This document shows, one piece after another, positions 8,168-17,299 of a DNA stretch of 64,000 nt. A model generated the notes under the pieces. It saw only the letters and a list, made by a program, of their open reading frames with translations. It was not told where the DNA came from and made no database searches. This stretch comes from Mycolicibacterium moriokaense (GTDB lineage: Bacteria > Actinomycetota > Actinomycetes > Mycobacteriales > Mycobacteriaceae): positions 171,285 to 235,284 of the forward strand of contig NZ_QJJU01000007.1 in assembly GCF_003201655.1 (NCBI RefSeq). The letters are read 5' to 3'. The translations under genes were made by a program, and so were the position numbers. How positions within the stretch are numbered: position 1 is the stretch's first letter; every line of letters begins with the position of its first letter.

Positions 8168-8989
8168 CTAGGAGTCGGTGAAATTCGCAGCTCGGCGCTG
8201 CTGGAACGCCTTGGTGCCTTCGCGGAAGTCGTTGGATTCGAGCAGCATCAACTGGCCCTGCTTCTCACGCTCCAGCGCCGCCTCCAACTCCACAAGCGTC
8301 GCGGCATTGATCGCGTGCTTGGTCTTGCGCAGCGCTGCCACAGGCCCGGAGGCCAGCGTGGCCACCACCTTGTCGACCTCCGCGTCGAGCTGGTCGGCCG
8401 GATACATCGCCGTCACCAGGCCCCACTCGTACGCCTCCGCGGCCGGGATCCGCTCGGCAAGCAACGCCATCCGCATGGCGCGGTGACGGCCGACCGAAGC
8501 TGCGATCAACGCCGACGCTCCACCGTCGGGCATCAACCCGATCTTCGTGAACGCCAGCATGAAAAACGCTTTCTCCGAAGCCAATACGACATCGCATGCC
8601 AATGCCAAAGACGCACCGACACCGGCCGCCGGTCCCTGTACGACCGCCACCACCGGCTGTGGGAGGTTCACGATCGACCGGACCGCGGCGTTGGCAGCGT
8701 CGAGGACGTCGGCCGGGGTTCCGTTCGCGCCGGGGTTGGCGTGGTCCTCCTCGCTGATTCCCGCACCGGAGGAAAAGCCGCGGCCGGCTCCACCGAGCCG
8801 CACGATTTTGACCCGCGGGTCGCCCGCGGCCTGCTCCAGCGCGTCGCCGATCCCCTTGAGCATGGCCGCCGTGAGCGAGTTCAGGCTGTCCGGACGGTTC
8901 AGCGTCACAGCCAATACACCGTCGACAAGGTCGACGGAGAGGTCGTCGATGCTGGTGTACGCGTCGGCGCTGGAGTCGATGGTCGTCAT
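8168..8989 (-). CDS. Enoyl-CoA hydratase/isomerase family protein
   Basis: A 273-residue crotonase-fold enzyme, counting from the ATG of MTTIDSSADAY. Signature parts are LNRPDSLNSLT near the start, the oxyanion-hole segment GRGFSSGAGISEED and the stretch QGPAAGVGASLALACDVVLASE. The second catalytic Glu position falls in TKIGLMPDGGASAL, where the usual Glu is replaced, so isomerase or another crotonase activity is possible. It is divergent from mcr, matching the echA10/echA11-mcr neighbourhood I recall in M. tuberculosis. Which echA number it corresponds to is not certain. Confidence 0.9.
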   Translation of the reverse strand: MTTIDSSADAYTSIDDLSVDLVDGVLAVTLNRPDSLNSLTAAMLKGIGDALEQAAGDPRVKIVRLGGAGRGFSSGAGISEEDHANPGANGTPADVLDAANAAVRSIVNLPQPVVAVVQGPAAGVGASLALACDVVLASEKAFFMLAFTKIGLMPDGGASALIAASVGRHRAMRMALLAERIPAAEAYEWGLVTAMYPADQLDAEVDKVVATLASGPVAALRKTKHAINAATLVELEAALEREKQGQLMLLESNDFREGTKAFQQRRAANFTDS

Positions 8990-9008
8990 AGAAGGCACCC
9001 TAGATCTG

Positions 9009-9039
9009 GCGACATGGTTATACAAGTAAGCTATGTCGC
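9009..9039. promoter_or_regulatory. Inverted repeat in hydratase/mcr divergent promoter
   Basis: GCGACAT (9009-9015) and ATGTCGC (9033-9039) are perfect 7-bp arms, 17 bp apart, centred in the 73-bp region between two divergent lipid-metabolism genes. Such spacing fits a TetR-family operator acting on both promoters. No regulator gene is adjacent. Confidence 0.45.
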
Positions 9040-9062
9040 GGTCATCTACGAAGGGGTAGGCA

Positions 9063-10157
9063 ATGGCGGGACCACTGCAGGGATTGCGAGTCGTCGAGCT
9101 GGCAGGGATCGGCCCTGGGCCACACGCCGCGATGCTTCTCGGCGACCTCGGGGCCGACGTCGTCCGCGTCGAGCGGCCCGGTAAGGGGCCTGGACCCGCG
9201 ACAGAGCCCGGGCGCGACTACCTGCTGCGCAACCGGCGATCGGTCGCTGCGAACCTGAAGAGCGAGGAGGACCGCGACCTCGTTTTGCGGTTGATCGCCA
9301 AGGCCGACGTCCTGATCGAGGGTTTCCGCCCGGGTGTCACCGAGCGCCTCGGCCTCGGTCCGCTGGACTGCGCCAAGGTGAACGAGCGGCTGATCTATGC
9401 GCGCATGACTGGCTGGGGCCAGACCGGTCCACGCAGCCAGCAGGCCGGCCATGACATCAACTACATCTCGCTGAACGGTCTGTTGCACGCTGTCGGCCGC
9501 GCCGACGACCGTCCCGTTCCGCCGCTGAATCTGGTCGGCGACTTCGGCGGCGGCTCAATGTTTCTCGTCGTCGGCGTCCTGTCTGCGCTGTGGGAGCGCG
9601 AGCGATCCGGCAAGGGTCAGATCATCGACGCGGCCATGGTCGACGGCTCCAGCGCTCTCGCGACGATGATGTGGGCGTTCCGGGCAATGGGCATGTGGAG
9701 CGACGACCGCGGTGTGAACATGCTCGACACCGGCGCGCCGTACTACGACACCTACACCTGCGCTGACGGTCGCTTCGTCGCCGTCGGCGCCATCGAACCG
9801 CAGTTCTACGCCGAACTGCTGGCCAAGCTTGGCCTCGACGCTGCCGACCTGCCTGACCAAAACGATGTCAGCCGCTGGCCCGAACTACGCGCCAAGCTGA
9901 CCGAGGTTTTCGCGTCACAGGATCGCGACCACTGGGCCAAGGTGTTCGCCGACAGCGACGCTTGCTGCACGCCGGTGCTGTCGTTCGGTGAGGTCGAATC
10001 GGAGCCACACAACACCGAGCGCGACACCTTCTATCGCGAGAACGACTACCTGTTTCCCGCACCGGCGCCGCGGTTTTCGCGCACCGTGCCATCCAAGCCG
10101 AAGCCGCCGGGAGTGCCCGGCGCCGACACCGAAGCCGTCCTTCGCGACTGGGTATAG
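9063..10157 (+). CDS. mcr: Alpha-methylacyl-CoA racemase (CoA-transferase family III)
   Basis: A 364-residue homologue of M. tuberculosis MCR, which epimerises 2-methylacyl-CoA esters so that branched fatty acids and sterol side chains can enter beta-oxidation. The three catalytic residues known from that enzyme (His126, Asp156, Glu241) line up here as His130 (QAGHDINY), Asp160 (NLVGDFGGG) and Glu245 (GAIEPQFY), a constant offset of four. The N-terminal [20 protein letters not shown] is typical of family III. It heads a probable operon with an SDR (31-bp gap) and a nitronate-monooxygenase-like gene. Confidence 0.95.
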   Translation: MAGPLQGLRVVELAGIGPGPHAAMLLGDLGADVVRVERPGKGPGPATEPGRDYLLRNRRSVAANLKSEEDRDLVLRLIAKADVLIEGFRPGVTERLGLGPLDCAKVNERLIYARMTGWGQTGPRSQQAGHDINYISLNGLLHAVGRADDRPVPPLNLVGDFGGGSMFLVVGVLSALWERERSGKGQIIDAAMVDGSSALATMMWAFRAMGMWSDDRGVNMLDTGAPYYDTYTCADGRFVAVGAIEPQFYAELLAKLGLDAADLPDQNDVSRWPELRAKLTEVFASQDRDHWAKVFADSDACCTPVLSFGEVESEPHNTERDTFYRENDYLFPAPAPRFSRTVPSKPKPPGVPGADTEAVLRDWV

Positions 10158-10188
10158 GCCGGTTCTTTCAAAGAGAGGAAAACATTCA

Positions 10189-11968
<1,780 letters not shown>

Positions 11969-12027
11969 AAAGCTCAGGAAATAGGGGAATCGACGAGACG
12001 CCCGAACTGGGCAGTTGTCGCAGGTGA

Positions 12028-12049
12028 GCGCGCGCCGCAAGGCGCGCGC
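12028..12049. terminator. GC-rich hairpin between convergent genes
   Basis: GCGCGCGCC (12028-12036) and GGCGCGCGC (12041-12049) form a perfect 9-bp stem with a GCAA tetraloop. It lies between the nitronate monooxygenase stop and the 51-aa gene stop. There is no U-tract. Confidence 0.5.
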
Positions 12050-12053
12050 CTAC

Positions 12054-12209
12054 TCAGACGGCGGCGCGCAGGGGGTGCTCGTCGTCGAGCTGCTCCGAGG
12101 TGTCGCCCTCAACGAGGAAATCCCCGTGGTAGAGCGCCTCGAAGTCAACCTTGATGACATCAGCACTGGTGTCGTCGATCCACATGTACTGGACAGTAAC
12201 CATCACCAT
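12054..12209 (-). CDS. Small hypothetical protein, 51 aa
   Basis: An ORF of 51 codons beginning MVMVTVQYMWIDDTSADV and ending EHPLRAAV. It has strong third-position GC bias, is acidic, and has a plausible folded core. I do not recognise a family. An in-frame ATG six bases later is an alternative start; no clear ribosome binding site is visible for either. It ends five bases before a GC-rich hairpin and is convergent with the nitronate monooxygenase gene. The hydrophobic-aromatic start and lack of a signal peptide suggest a cytoplasmic protein. Confidence 0.5.
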   Translation of the reverse strand: MVMVTVQYMWIDDTSADVIKVDFEALYHGDFLVEGDTSEQLDDEHPLRAAV

Positions 12210-12300
12210 TAAGAGTTCTTTGAGTCACGATTCGGAAAATGGTGGCAATTCTTACCGCGGGGTAGGTTCGCGGGCTACCCGCCGGTAGCCCAAACCACGT

Positions 12301-12358
12301 CGAGCAGACGCAAAAGCCCCTCGAAATGCCCACGATGAGGGGCTTTTGCGTCTGCTCG
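12301..12358. terminator. Perfect 22-bp hairpin containing A4/T4 arms
   Basis: Arms at 12301-12322 and 12337-12358 are perfectly complementary over 22 bp around a 14-nt loop. The core reads CAAAAGCCCCTC on one arm and GAGGGGCTTTTG on the other. It lies just beyond the end of the DoxX remnant and beyond the start of the 51-aa gene. It is unusually long for an ordinary terminator and may be a repeat-family palindrome. Confidence 0.6.
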
Positions 12359-12381
12359 CGGGACCTCGGGCAGCCTTTCCG

Positions 12382-12586
12382 CTAGCCTGCCGGGGCGGTG
12401 AAGTGGATCGGGTTCGACCCGTTCAGCAATATCCATGTCAGCAGCGCCGCGGCGATCGCCAGGAGCAGCAGACCCAACCCCACCCCGGGCCTGAATCATC
12501 GTTGCGCCGACGCCGATACGCAGCACGAGCAGGCCTGCATTGGCCAACGATGTGGTGGCCGGGGTACCCAAATCGGTCGTCGCCAT
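12382..12586 (-). pseudogene. DoxX family remnant (frameshifted and internally deleted)
   Basis: The ATG at 12586 starts MATTDLGTPATTSLANAG and continues into LLVLRIGVGATMIQA, a typical first helix of mycobacterial DoxX proteins. Coding character then switches frame by one and resumes as a second hydrophobic helix, LLLLAIAAALLTWILLNG, followed by SNPIHFTAPAG and a stop at 12382. A normal DoxX protein has about 130-150 residues and four helices, so the middle is missing as well as the frame. The DoxX label rests on helix resemblance only. Confidence 0.45.
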
Positions 12587-12681
12587 GGTCGGCAGCCTAT
12601 GCGGCTGTGCGAACGCTGCGGACGGCTCCCTGGTGAACACCACACCGTGCCGCGCCGTAGTTACGTTGGAGGGGCGACGTG

Positions 12682-12733
12682 TTGACCATCTTAAGTTATC
12701 GTTGATAAGTTAGCGGAGATATCTCACATGTGA
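12682..12733 (+). promoter_or_regulatory. Probable mmpL13 promoter with stacked palindromes
   Basis: TTGACC (12682-12687) and TAAGTT (12706-12711) are spaced 18 bp, a plausible sigma-A promoter. The spacer and -10 region lie in a near-palindrome, TAAGTTATC-GTT-GATAAGTTA (12692-12712, 8 of 9 arm matches). Two further perfect 10-bp palindromes follow: GAGATATCTC (12716-12725) and TCACATGTGA (12724-12733). A TetR gene lies downstream in the same operon and could bind here. Confidence 0.5.
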
Positions 12734-12751
12734 TGAACGGAAGGGCACGAC

Positions 12752-15007
12752 GTGCTGCAACGAATCGCACTGCTGGCGATTGCCGCGCCGCGACGAATCG
12801 TCGCGATCGCGGCACTGGTCATGGTCGCCTGCGGCATCTTCGGAATTCCCGTCGCCAAGTCGTTGTCCGCCGGAGGCTTTCAGGACCCGACCTCGGAGTC
12901 GGCGCAGGCGACCCAACTGCTCGTCGACAAGTTCGATCAGGGCGACATGGATCTGGTTATCAGTGTGACCGCCGACGGTGGCACTCAAAGCCAGCAGGCG
13001 CGCGAAGTCGGTGCAGATATCGCCGCGCAGTTGCAGGAGTCGCCGCATGTGGCGCAGGTGACGTCGGCGTGGACGGCACCGACCTCGGCCACGGCCGCAC
13101 TGATCAGCAAGGACGGCAAGACCGGGCTGATCGTCGCAGGCATCACCGGCGGGGAGAACGACGCCCAGAAGTACGCAAAGGAACTCACCGCTCGGATAGT
13201 GCACGACCGGGACGGCGTCACCGTGCGTGCCGGTGGCGTGGCGATGACGTATGTCCAGATCAACGGCCAGAGCGAAAAAGACTTGCTGACGATGGAGTCG
13301 ATCGCGATACCGCTGAGCTTTGTCGTGTTGGTGTGGGTGTTCGGCGGATTGATGGCAGCGGCCCTGCCCCTGGTGGTGGGCGTGTTCGCGATCCTGGGCT
13401 CTATGGCGGTGCTACGAGCCATCACCCTGTTCACCGACGTCTCGATCTTCGCGCTGAACCTCAGCATCGCGATGGGTCTGGCGCTGGCCATCGACTACTC
13501 GCTGTTGATCATCAGCCGGTTCCGCGACGAGTTGGCCGACGGCGCCGACCGCGAACACGCGCTGGTTCGCACGATGACGACCGCGGGCCGCACCGTGCTG
13601 TTCTCGGCCATGACGGTCGCGCTGTCGATGGTCGCGATGGTGCTGTTCCCGATGTACTTCCTCAAGTCGTTCGCATATGCAGGCATCGCGGTCGTGGCCT
13701 TCGCCGCCATCGCTGCGATCGTGGTGGTGCCTGCTGCGATCGCGCTGCTCGGCGACCGGCTGGACTCGCTGGACACCCGTCGGCTGTTCCGCTGGCTCCT
13801 GAGTCGACCCGACCCCGAACGCAATCCGGTCGAGCAGATGTTCTGGTATCGATCCACCAAATTCGTTATGCGCCGGTCGATTCCCGTTGGCCTCGCGATC
13901 GTCGCTCTGCTGCTGCTACTCGGCGCGCCGTTCCTTGGCATCAAGTGGGGCTTCCCGGACGACCGCGTGCTCCCGCAATCGCTGTCGGCGCGGCAGGTCG
14001 GTGATGAACTGCGAAGCAACTTCGCCGTCGACTCGTCGACCAACGTCACCGTTGTCATCCCTGACGCCGTCGGTTTGCCTCCTGCCGAACTGGACAAGTA
14101 CGCCGAGTCGCTGTCTCGGGTCGCCGACGTGTCATCGGTATCCGCTCCCGGCGGCACGTTTATGGACGGCGGACTCGCCGGACCCCCCTCGGCGGCCACC
14201 GGAATGAAGGACGGCAGCGCGTTCCTGACCATCGGCAGCACGGCACCGCTGTTCACCGACGCCTCGGAAGCCCAACTCGACGCAGTGCATGCGGTAAGCC
14301 CGCCGGGCGGTAAGTCCGTTCAGGTGACCGGGATGGCGCAGATCAATCGCGACAGCTCGCAGGCGATCACGTCGCGGCTGCCACTTGTACTCGGGGTGAT
14401 TGCCGCGATCACGTTCGTCCTGCTGTTCCTGCTCACCGGCAGTGTGGTTTTGCCGCTGAAGGCGTTGGTGCTCAACGTTTTATCGCTGACCGCCGCGTTC
14501 GGCGCGTTGGTGTGGATCTTCCAGGATGGCCATCTGGGCGCTCTGGGGACGACGTCGACGGGCACGCTGGTGGCCAACATGCCGGTGCTGCTGTTCTGCG
14601 TCGCGTTCGGGTTGTCCATGGACTATGAGGTGTTCCTGGTGTCGCGGATCCGCGAGTACTGGCTCAAGTCCGGAAAGACCCGGGCGGACAACGACGAAAG
14701 CGTCGCCCTCGGCCTTGCCAAGACCGGGCGCGTCGTCACCGCGGCTGCATTGCTGATGACGATCTCGTTCGCCGCACTGATCGCAGCGCAGGTCGCGTTC
14801 ATGCGGATGATGGGTGTCGGTATGACGCTCGCCATCGTTGTCGATGCGACGCTGGTCCGCATGGCGTTGGTGCCTGCATTCATGCACGTGCTCGGCCGGT
14901 GGAACTGGTGGGCGCCGAAACCGCTTGCGCGGCTGCATGAACGCATCGGCATCAGCGAGTCCGCCGAGGAGCCTGCCCCGGTCAACGATCCCGTCGGCTC
15001 CCGATGA
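12752..15007 (+). CDS. mmpL13: MmpL13-type RND/MMPL transporter
   Basis: A 751-residue MMPL-family exporter with two homologous halves. Each half has one leading transmembrane helix, an extracytoplasmic domain and five further helices. The proton-relay Asp-Tyr pairs characteristic of MmpL proteins are visible as D248-Y249 (LAIDYSLLIISRF) and D624-Y625 (GLSMDYEVFLVSRI). In M. tuberculosis the corresponding position holds mmpL13a and mmpL13b as separate genes, as I recall; here the two halves are one open frame. The GTG start has GGAAGGG 7 bp upstream. The stop overlaps the following TetR ATG (ATGA). The lipid or other substrate is unknown. Confidence 0.9.
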   Translation: MLQRIALLAIAAPRRIVAIAALVMVACGIFGIPVAKSLSAGGFQDPTSESAQATQLLVDKFDQGDMDLVISVTADGGTQSQQAREVGADIAAQLQESPHVAQVTSAWTAPTSATAALISKDGKTGLIVAGITGGENDAQKYAKELTARIVHDRDGVTVRAGGVAMTYVQINGQSEKDLLTMESIAIPLSFVVLVWVFGGLMAAALPLVVGVFAILGSMAVLRAITLFTDVSIFALNLSIAMGLALAIDYSLLIISRFRDELADGADREHALVRTMTTAGRTVLFSAMTVALSMVAMVLFPMYFLKSFAYAGIAVVAFAAIAAIVVVPAAIALLGDRLDSLDTRRLFRWLLSRPDPERNPVEQMFWYRSTKFVMRRSIPVGLAIVALLLLLGAPFLGIKWGFPDDRVLPQSLSARQVGDELRSNFAVDSSTNVTVVIPDAVGLPPAELDKYAESLSRVADVSSVSAPGGTFMDGGLAGPPSAATGMKDGSAFLTIGSTAPLFTDASEAQLDAVHAVSPPGGKSVQVTGMAQINRDSSQAITSRLPLVLGVIAAITFVLLFLLTGSVVLPLKALVLNVLSLTAAFGALVWIFQDGHLGALGTTSTGTLVANMPVLLFCVAFGLSMDYEVFLVSRIREYWLKSGKTRADNDESVALGLAKTGRVVTAAALLMTISFAALIAAQVAFMRMMGVGMTLAIVVDATLVRMALVPAFMHVLGRWNWWAPKPLARLHERIGISESAEEPAPVNDPVGSR

Positions 15008-15687
15008 AACGGCGCCGCGCGCCGCGCGGTTCAGGCGAGCAATTGCGCGACGAGATCCTCGACGCGACCACCGAACTGCTGCTGGAAACGGGTCACGCCA
15101 AGGAGGTGTCCATCCGATCGGTGGCGCAGCGGGTCGGCGTAACGCCGCCGTCGATCTATCTGCATTTCGCCGACAAGGACACCCTGCTGGACGCGGTGTG
15201 CGCCCGGTACTTCGAGAAGCTCGACGAGGAGATGCAACGCGTCGCGGCCGATCAACCGTCGATGATCGACGTGCTACGGGCGCAAGGCCTTGCCTATGTT
15301 CGCTTTGCCTTGAAAACCCCTGAGCTGTACCGCATTGCGATGATGGGCGAGAGCCGGGAGGGCAGCGATGTCGACATGGCGCTGAACACCTCGGCGTTCG
15401 TGCATATGCGCAACTCGGTGGAGTCGCTGATCGAGGAGGGTATCTACCCGCAGTGCGACGCCATCACCAAGGCGCTCGAGTTGTGGACGGCAGCCCACGG
15501 CGTCGCAGCGCTGCTGATATCGCGGCCGTACCTGCCGTGGGGCGACGTGGAGGAATTCGCCGATCGTATGCTGAGGTCGGTTTGCGTCGGCCACATCGTT
15601 TCGGGCTCGATCGGGCTCGATGTGCCGCCGCTGGAGGGGATAACAATGTTGAAGGGGCTGCTCGATGAGCAGCAACACCGTGGATAA
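15004..15687 (+). CDS. TetR family regulator coupled to mmpL13
   Basis: A 227-residue TetR protein with the HTH at about residues 35-55 (VSIRSVAQRVGVTPPSIYLHF). The C-terminal domain resembles the TetR_C group, with PELYRIAMMGESREG. It starts on an ATGA overlap with mmpL13 and its 3' end overlaps the methyltransferase gene by 23 bp, so all three genes form one unit. It probably autoregulates through the palindromes at 12692-12733, which is inference. Confidence 0.9.
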   Translation: MKRRRAPRGSGEQLRDEILDATTELLLETGHAKEVSIRSVAQRVGVTPPSIYLHFADKDTLLDAVCARYFEKLDEEMQRVAADQPSMIDVLRAQGLAYVRFALKTPELYRIAMMGESREGSDVDMALNTSAFVHMRNSVESLIEEGIYPQCDAITKALELWTAAHGVAALLISRPYLPWGDVEEFADRMLRSVCVGHIVSGSIGLDVPPLEGITMLKGLLDEQQHRG

Positions 15688-16297
15688 CGCGTTCTTCGCG
15701 CGGTTCTGGACATTCATGTCGGCGCATGAGCCCGAATCCGTGCGGGCATGGCGGCGCGAGGTTCTGGATGGCCTCTCGGGTCGGGTTCTGGAAGTCGGAG
15801 CCGGCACCGGAACGAACTTCGCGCTATACCCCGACTCTGTCACGGAAGTGGTCGCGCTCGAACCCGAGCGGCGGCTAGCCCCGATCGCGCGCGAGGCGGC
15901 GTTGTCCGCGCCGGTGCCGGTCACGGTCTCTGACAGCACGATCGAATCCTTGGATGCGGCCGAACCGTTCGACGCGGTGGTCTGTTCGCTGGTGTTGTGC
16001 TCGGTCGACCAACCCGAAGCGGTACTGCAACAAATCTTTTCGATACTGCGACCCGGCGGCGAGCTTCGCTATCTGGAGCACATCGCCAGCGCAGGCGCTC
16101 GCGGACGGCTGCAGCGGGTGGCCGACGCGACCGTGTGGCCCAAGCTGTTCGGCAACTGTCATACACACCGCGACACCGAGCGCGCGATCGCCGATGCCGG
16201 TTTTCGGCCCCAGACCGCGAGGCATGACTTGGAGTTCCCGGCCTGGGTGCCGATGCCGGTCTCCGAGGTCGCCATCGGCAGGGCGGTCAAGCCTTAG
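15665..16297 (+). CDS. Class I SAM-dependent methyltransferase (Rv1147 type)
   Basis: A 210-residue methyltransferase with motif I VLEVGAGTGTNFALYP at about residues 39-54, the acidic ribose ligand in VALEPERRL, and motif post-I/II around FDAVVCSLVLCSVDQPE. The C-terminal part (LRPGGELRYLEHIA) is like UbiE/phospholipid methyltransferases. It starts inside the TetR gene, overlapping by 23 bp, which suggests coupling with the mmpL13 operon. A lipid substrate exported by MmpL13 is a reasonable guess only. Its stop is three bases before a hairpin. Confidence 0.88.
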   Translation: MSSNTVDNAFFARFWTFMSAHEPESVRAWRREVLDGLSGRVLEVGAGTGTNFALYPDSVTEVVALEPERRLAPIAREAALSAPVPVTVSDSTIESLDAAEPFDAVVCSLVLCSVDQPEAVLQQIFSILRPGGELRYLEHIASAGARGRLQRVADATVWPKLFGNCHTHRDTERAIADAGFRPQTARHDLEFPAWVPMPVSEVAIGRAVKP

Positions 16298-16300
16298 CGT

Positions 16301-16349
16301 GATTTGTGTGCGTGTAGGAGCGCTGAGCGCAACAACATGCACACAGATC
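16301..16349. terminator. Palindromic element, copy 1
   Basis: GATTTGTGTGC (16301-16311) pairs with GCACACAGATC (16339-16349) at 10 of 11 positions across a 27-nt loop. The loop holds a smaller GCGC-TGA-GCGC hairpin. It lies between the methyltransferase stop and the convergent DUF559 gene stop. A related copy in opposite orientation lies at 17245-17299. Confidence 0.6.
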
Positions 16350-17202
16350 AGCTGATCGCACGCTTTATTTCCGAGATGACTCGTTGCGGGTGCTCGGTGA
16401 GGTCCAACCATGTGAAGCGCAGTACCTTCCAGCCGAGCAATGCGATGTTGTTCTGCCGATTGCGGTCGCCGACAAACACATCCGCGTCGCTGTGGAATGC
16501 CCAACCGTCGACTTCAACGGCCACCATCTGCTTAGGAAACCCGACATCGACCTTGTAGCCGCCGACTGGATAATTCGTCCGCCACCCGGTGATGCCTGCC
16601 TCGCGTAGGAGTTTCACAAGTAGACGTTCGGCCTCTGAGCGCGCCCCGTCGGACGCGGCTTGCAGCTGTCTTCTGGCTGCTGGTGATCCGTGCCGGCCTT
16701 TGTTTCGTAGGTGCGCAAGCCAAAGTTCGCGCAGATCAACTCGGCTCTGTAGCGCCGAATCCATCAACATTGCACCGCCCCGAAGTCGGACGGAGGCTTC
16801 AACGACTGTCAGCGCTAACTCGGTCACTCGCAACGCGTTTCGCTCGACGATGTCAGCCCGTGCTAAGTCGCGCCGTCGCATACGAACGCCGTCGCGCTGA
16901 GGGTGGTGACTCGTCCTCGGTACCGTCACTTCGACGACCTCTGGCGAAAATCTCGTCAGGCCATGCCACCACGCTGCGGCCAGTCCGCTCGCGGCGGCTT
17001 CGACCCCGTAGCCCCACACCGCGGCCCTAATTCGTGCTGCATCGGTGAATGGGCGGTCGTCCGCGAAAAACACGCCTGGCGAGCAACGTCGCCAGTGTCC
17101 CGTCCGGACCCGCCGGTTGACAGCGTGTCTGCTCAGCCCGGCCTGTTGCGCTTGCGCCAGGGTGAGGACGCCGTCTTGGCGCCGCAGAAACTCGTCGAGC
17201 AC
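16348..17202 (-). CDS. AbiEi-like HTH plus DUF559 (Vsr-type nuclease fold) protein
   Basis: A 284-residue protein. Residues 8-45 are an AbiEi-type winged helix ([20 protein letters not shown], then WRRCSPGVF). The C-terminal domain from about 185 is a DUF559/very-short-patch-repair-like PD-(D/E)xK fold. Candidate catalytic residues are E190, D219 (YKVDVGF), E230 and D232 (VAVEVDGW), with the conserved DRNRQN at 246-251 and VLRFTW at 260-265. AbiEi proteins are antitoxins or repressors of type IV systems; DUF559 proteins are suspected nucleases. No AbiEii toxin is adjacent. The start codon is GTG with no strong ribosome site. It sits between two related palindromes. Confidence 0.8.
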   Translation of the reverse strand: MLDEFLRRQDGVLTLAQAQQAGLSRHAVNRRVRTGHWRRCSPGVFFADDRPFTDAARIRAAVWGYGVEAAASGLAAAWWHGLTRFSPEVVEVTVPRTSHHPQRDGVRMRRRDLARADIVERNALRVTELALTVVEASVRLRGGAMLMDSALQSRVDLRELWLAHLRNKGRHGSPAARRQLQAASDGARSEAERLLVKLLREAGITGWRTNYPVGGYKVDVGFPKQMVAVEVDGWAFHSDADVFVGDRNRQNNIALLGWKVLRFTWLDLTEHPQRVISEIKRAIS

Positions 17203-17244
17203 ATCTAAGGTCGACGCGCGGAACCCCTAACTGGTTCCATCGAC

Positions 17245-17299
17245 AGCGATTTGTGTGCAACGAAGAGCGGTGGGCGCTCCGAAACGCACCCAAATCGCT
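17245..17299. terminator. Palindromic element, copy 2 (inverted relative to copy 1)
   Basis: AGCGATTTGTGTGC (17245-17258) pairs with GCACCCAAATCGCT (17286-17299) at 13 of 14 positions, again around a 27-nt loop. The right arm overlaps the cobB stop codon, so it probably terminates cobB. Its reverse complement shares GGAGCGC and both arms with the element at 16301-16349. Confidence 0.65.

Noticed and set aside
9988..10188. Upstream extension of the SDR gene into mcr
   Set aside because: The extension lies wholly inside mcr; the GTG at 10189 has AGAGGAA before it and gives the family length.
12730..14004. Long open frame overlapping the mmpL13 gene in another frame
   Set aside because: Its Arg/Gly-rich translation has no domain, and the overlapping frame encodes a clear MmpL protein with all motifs.
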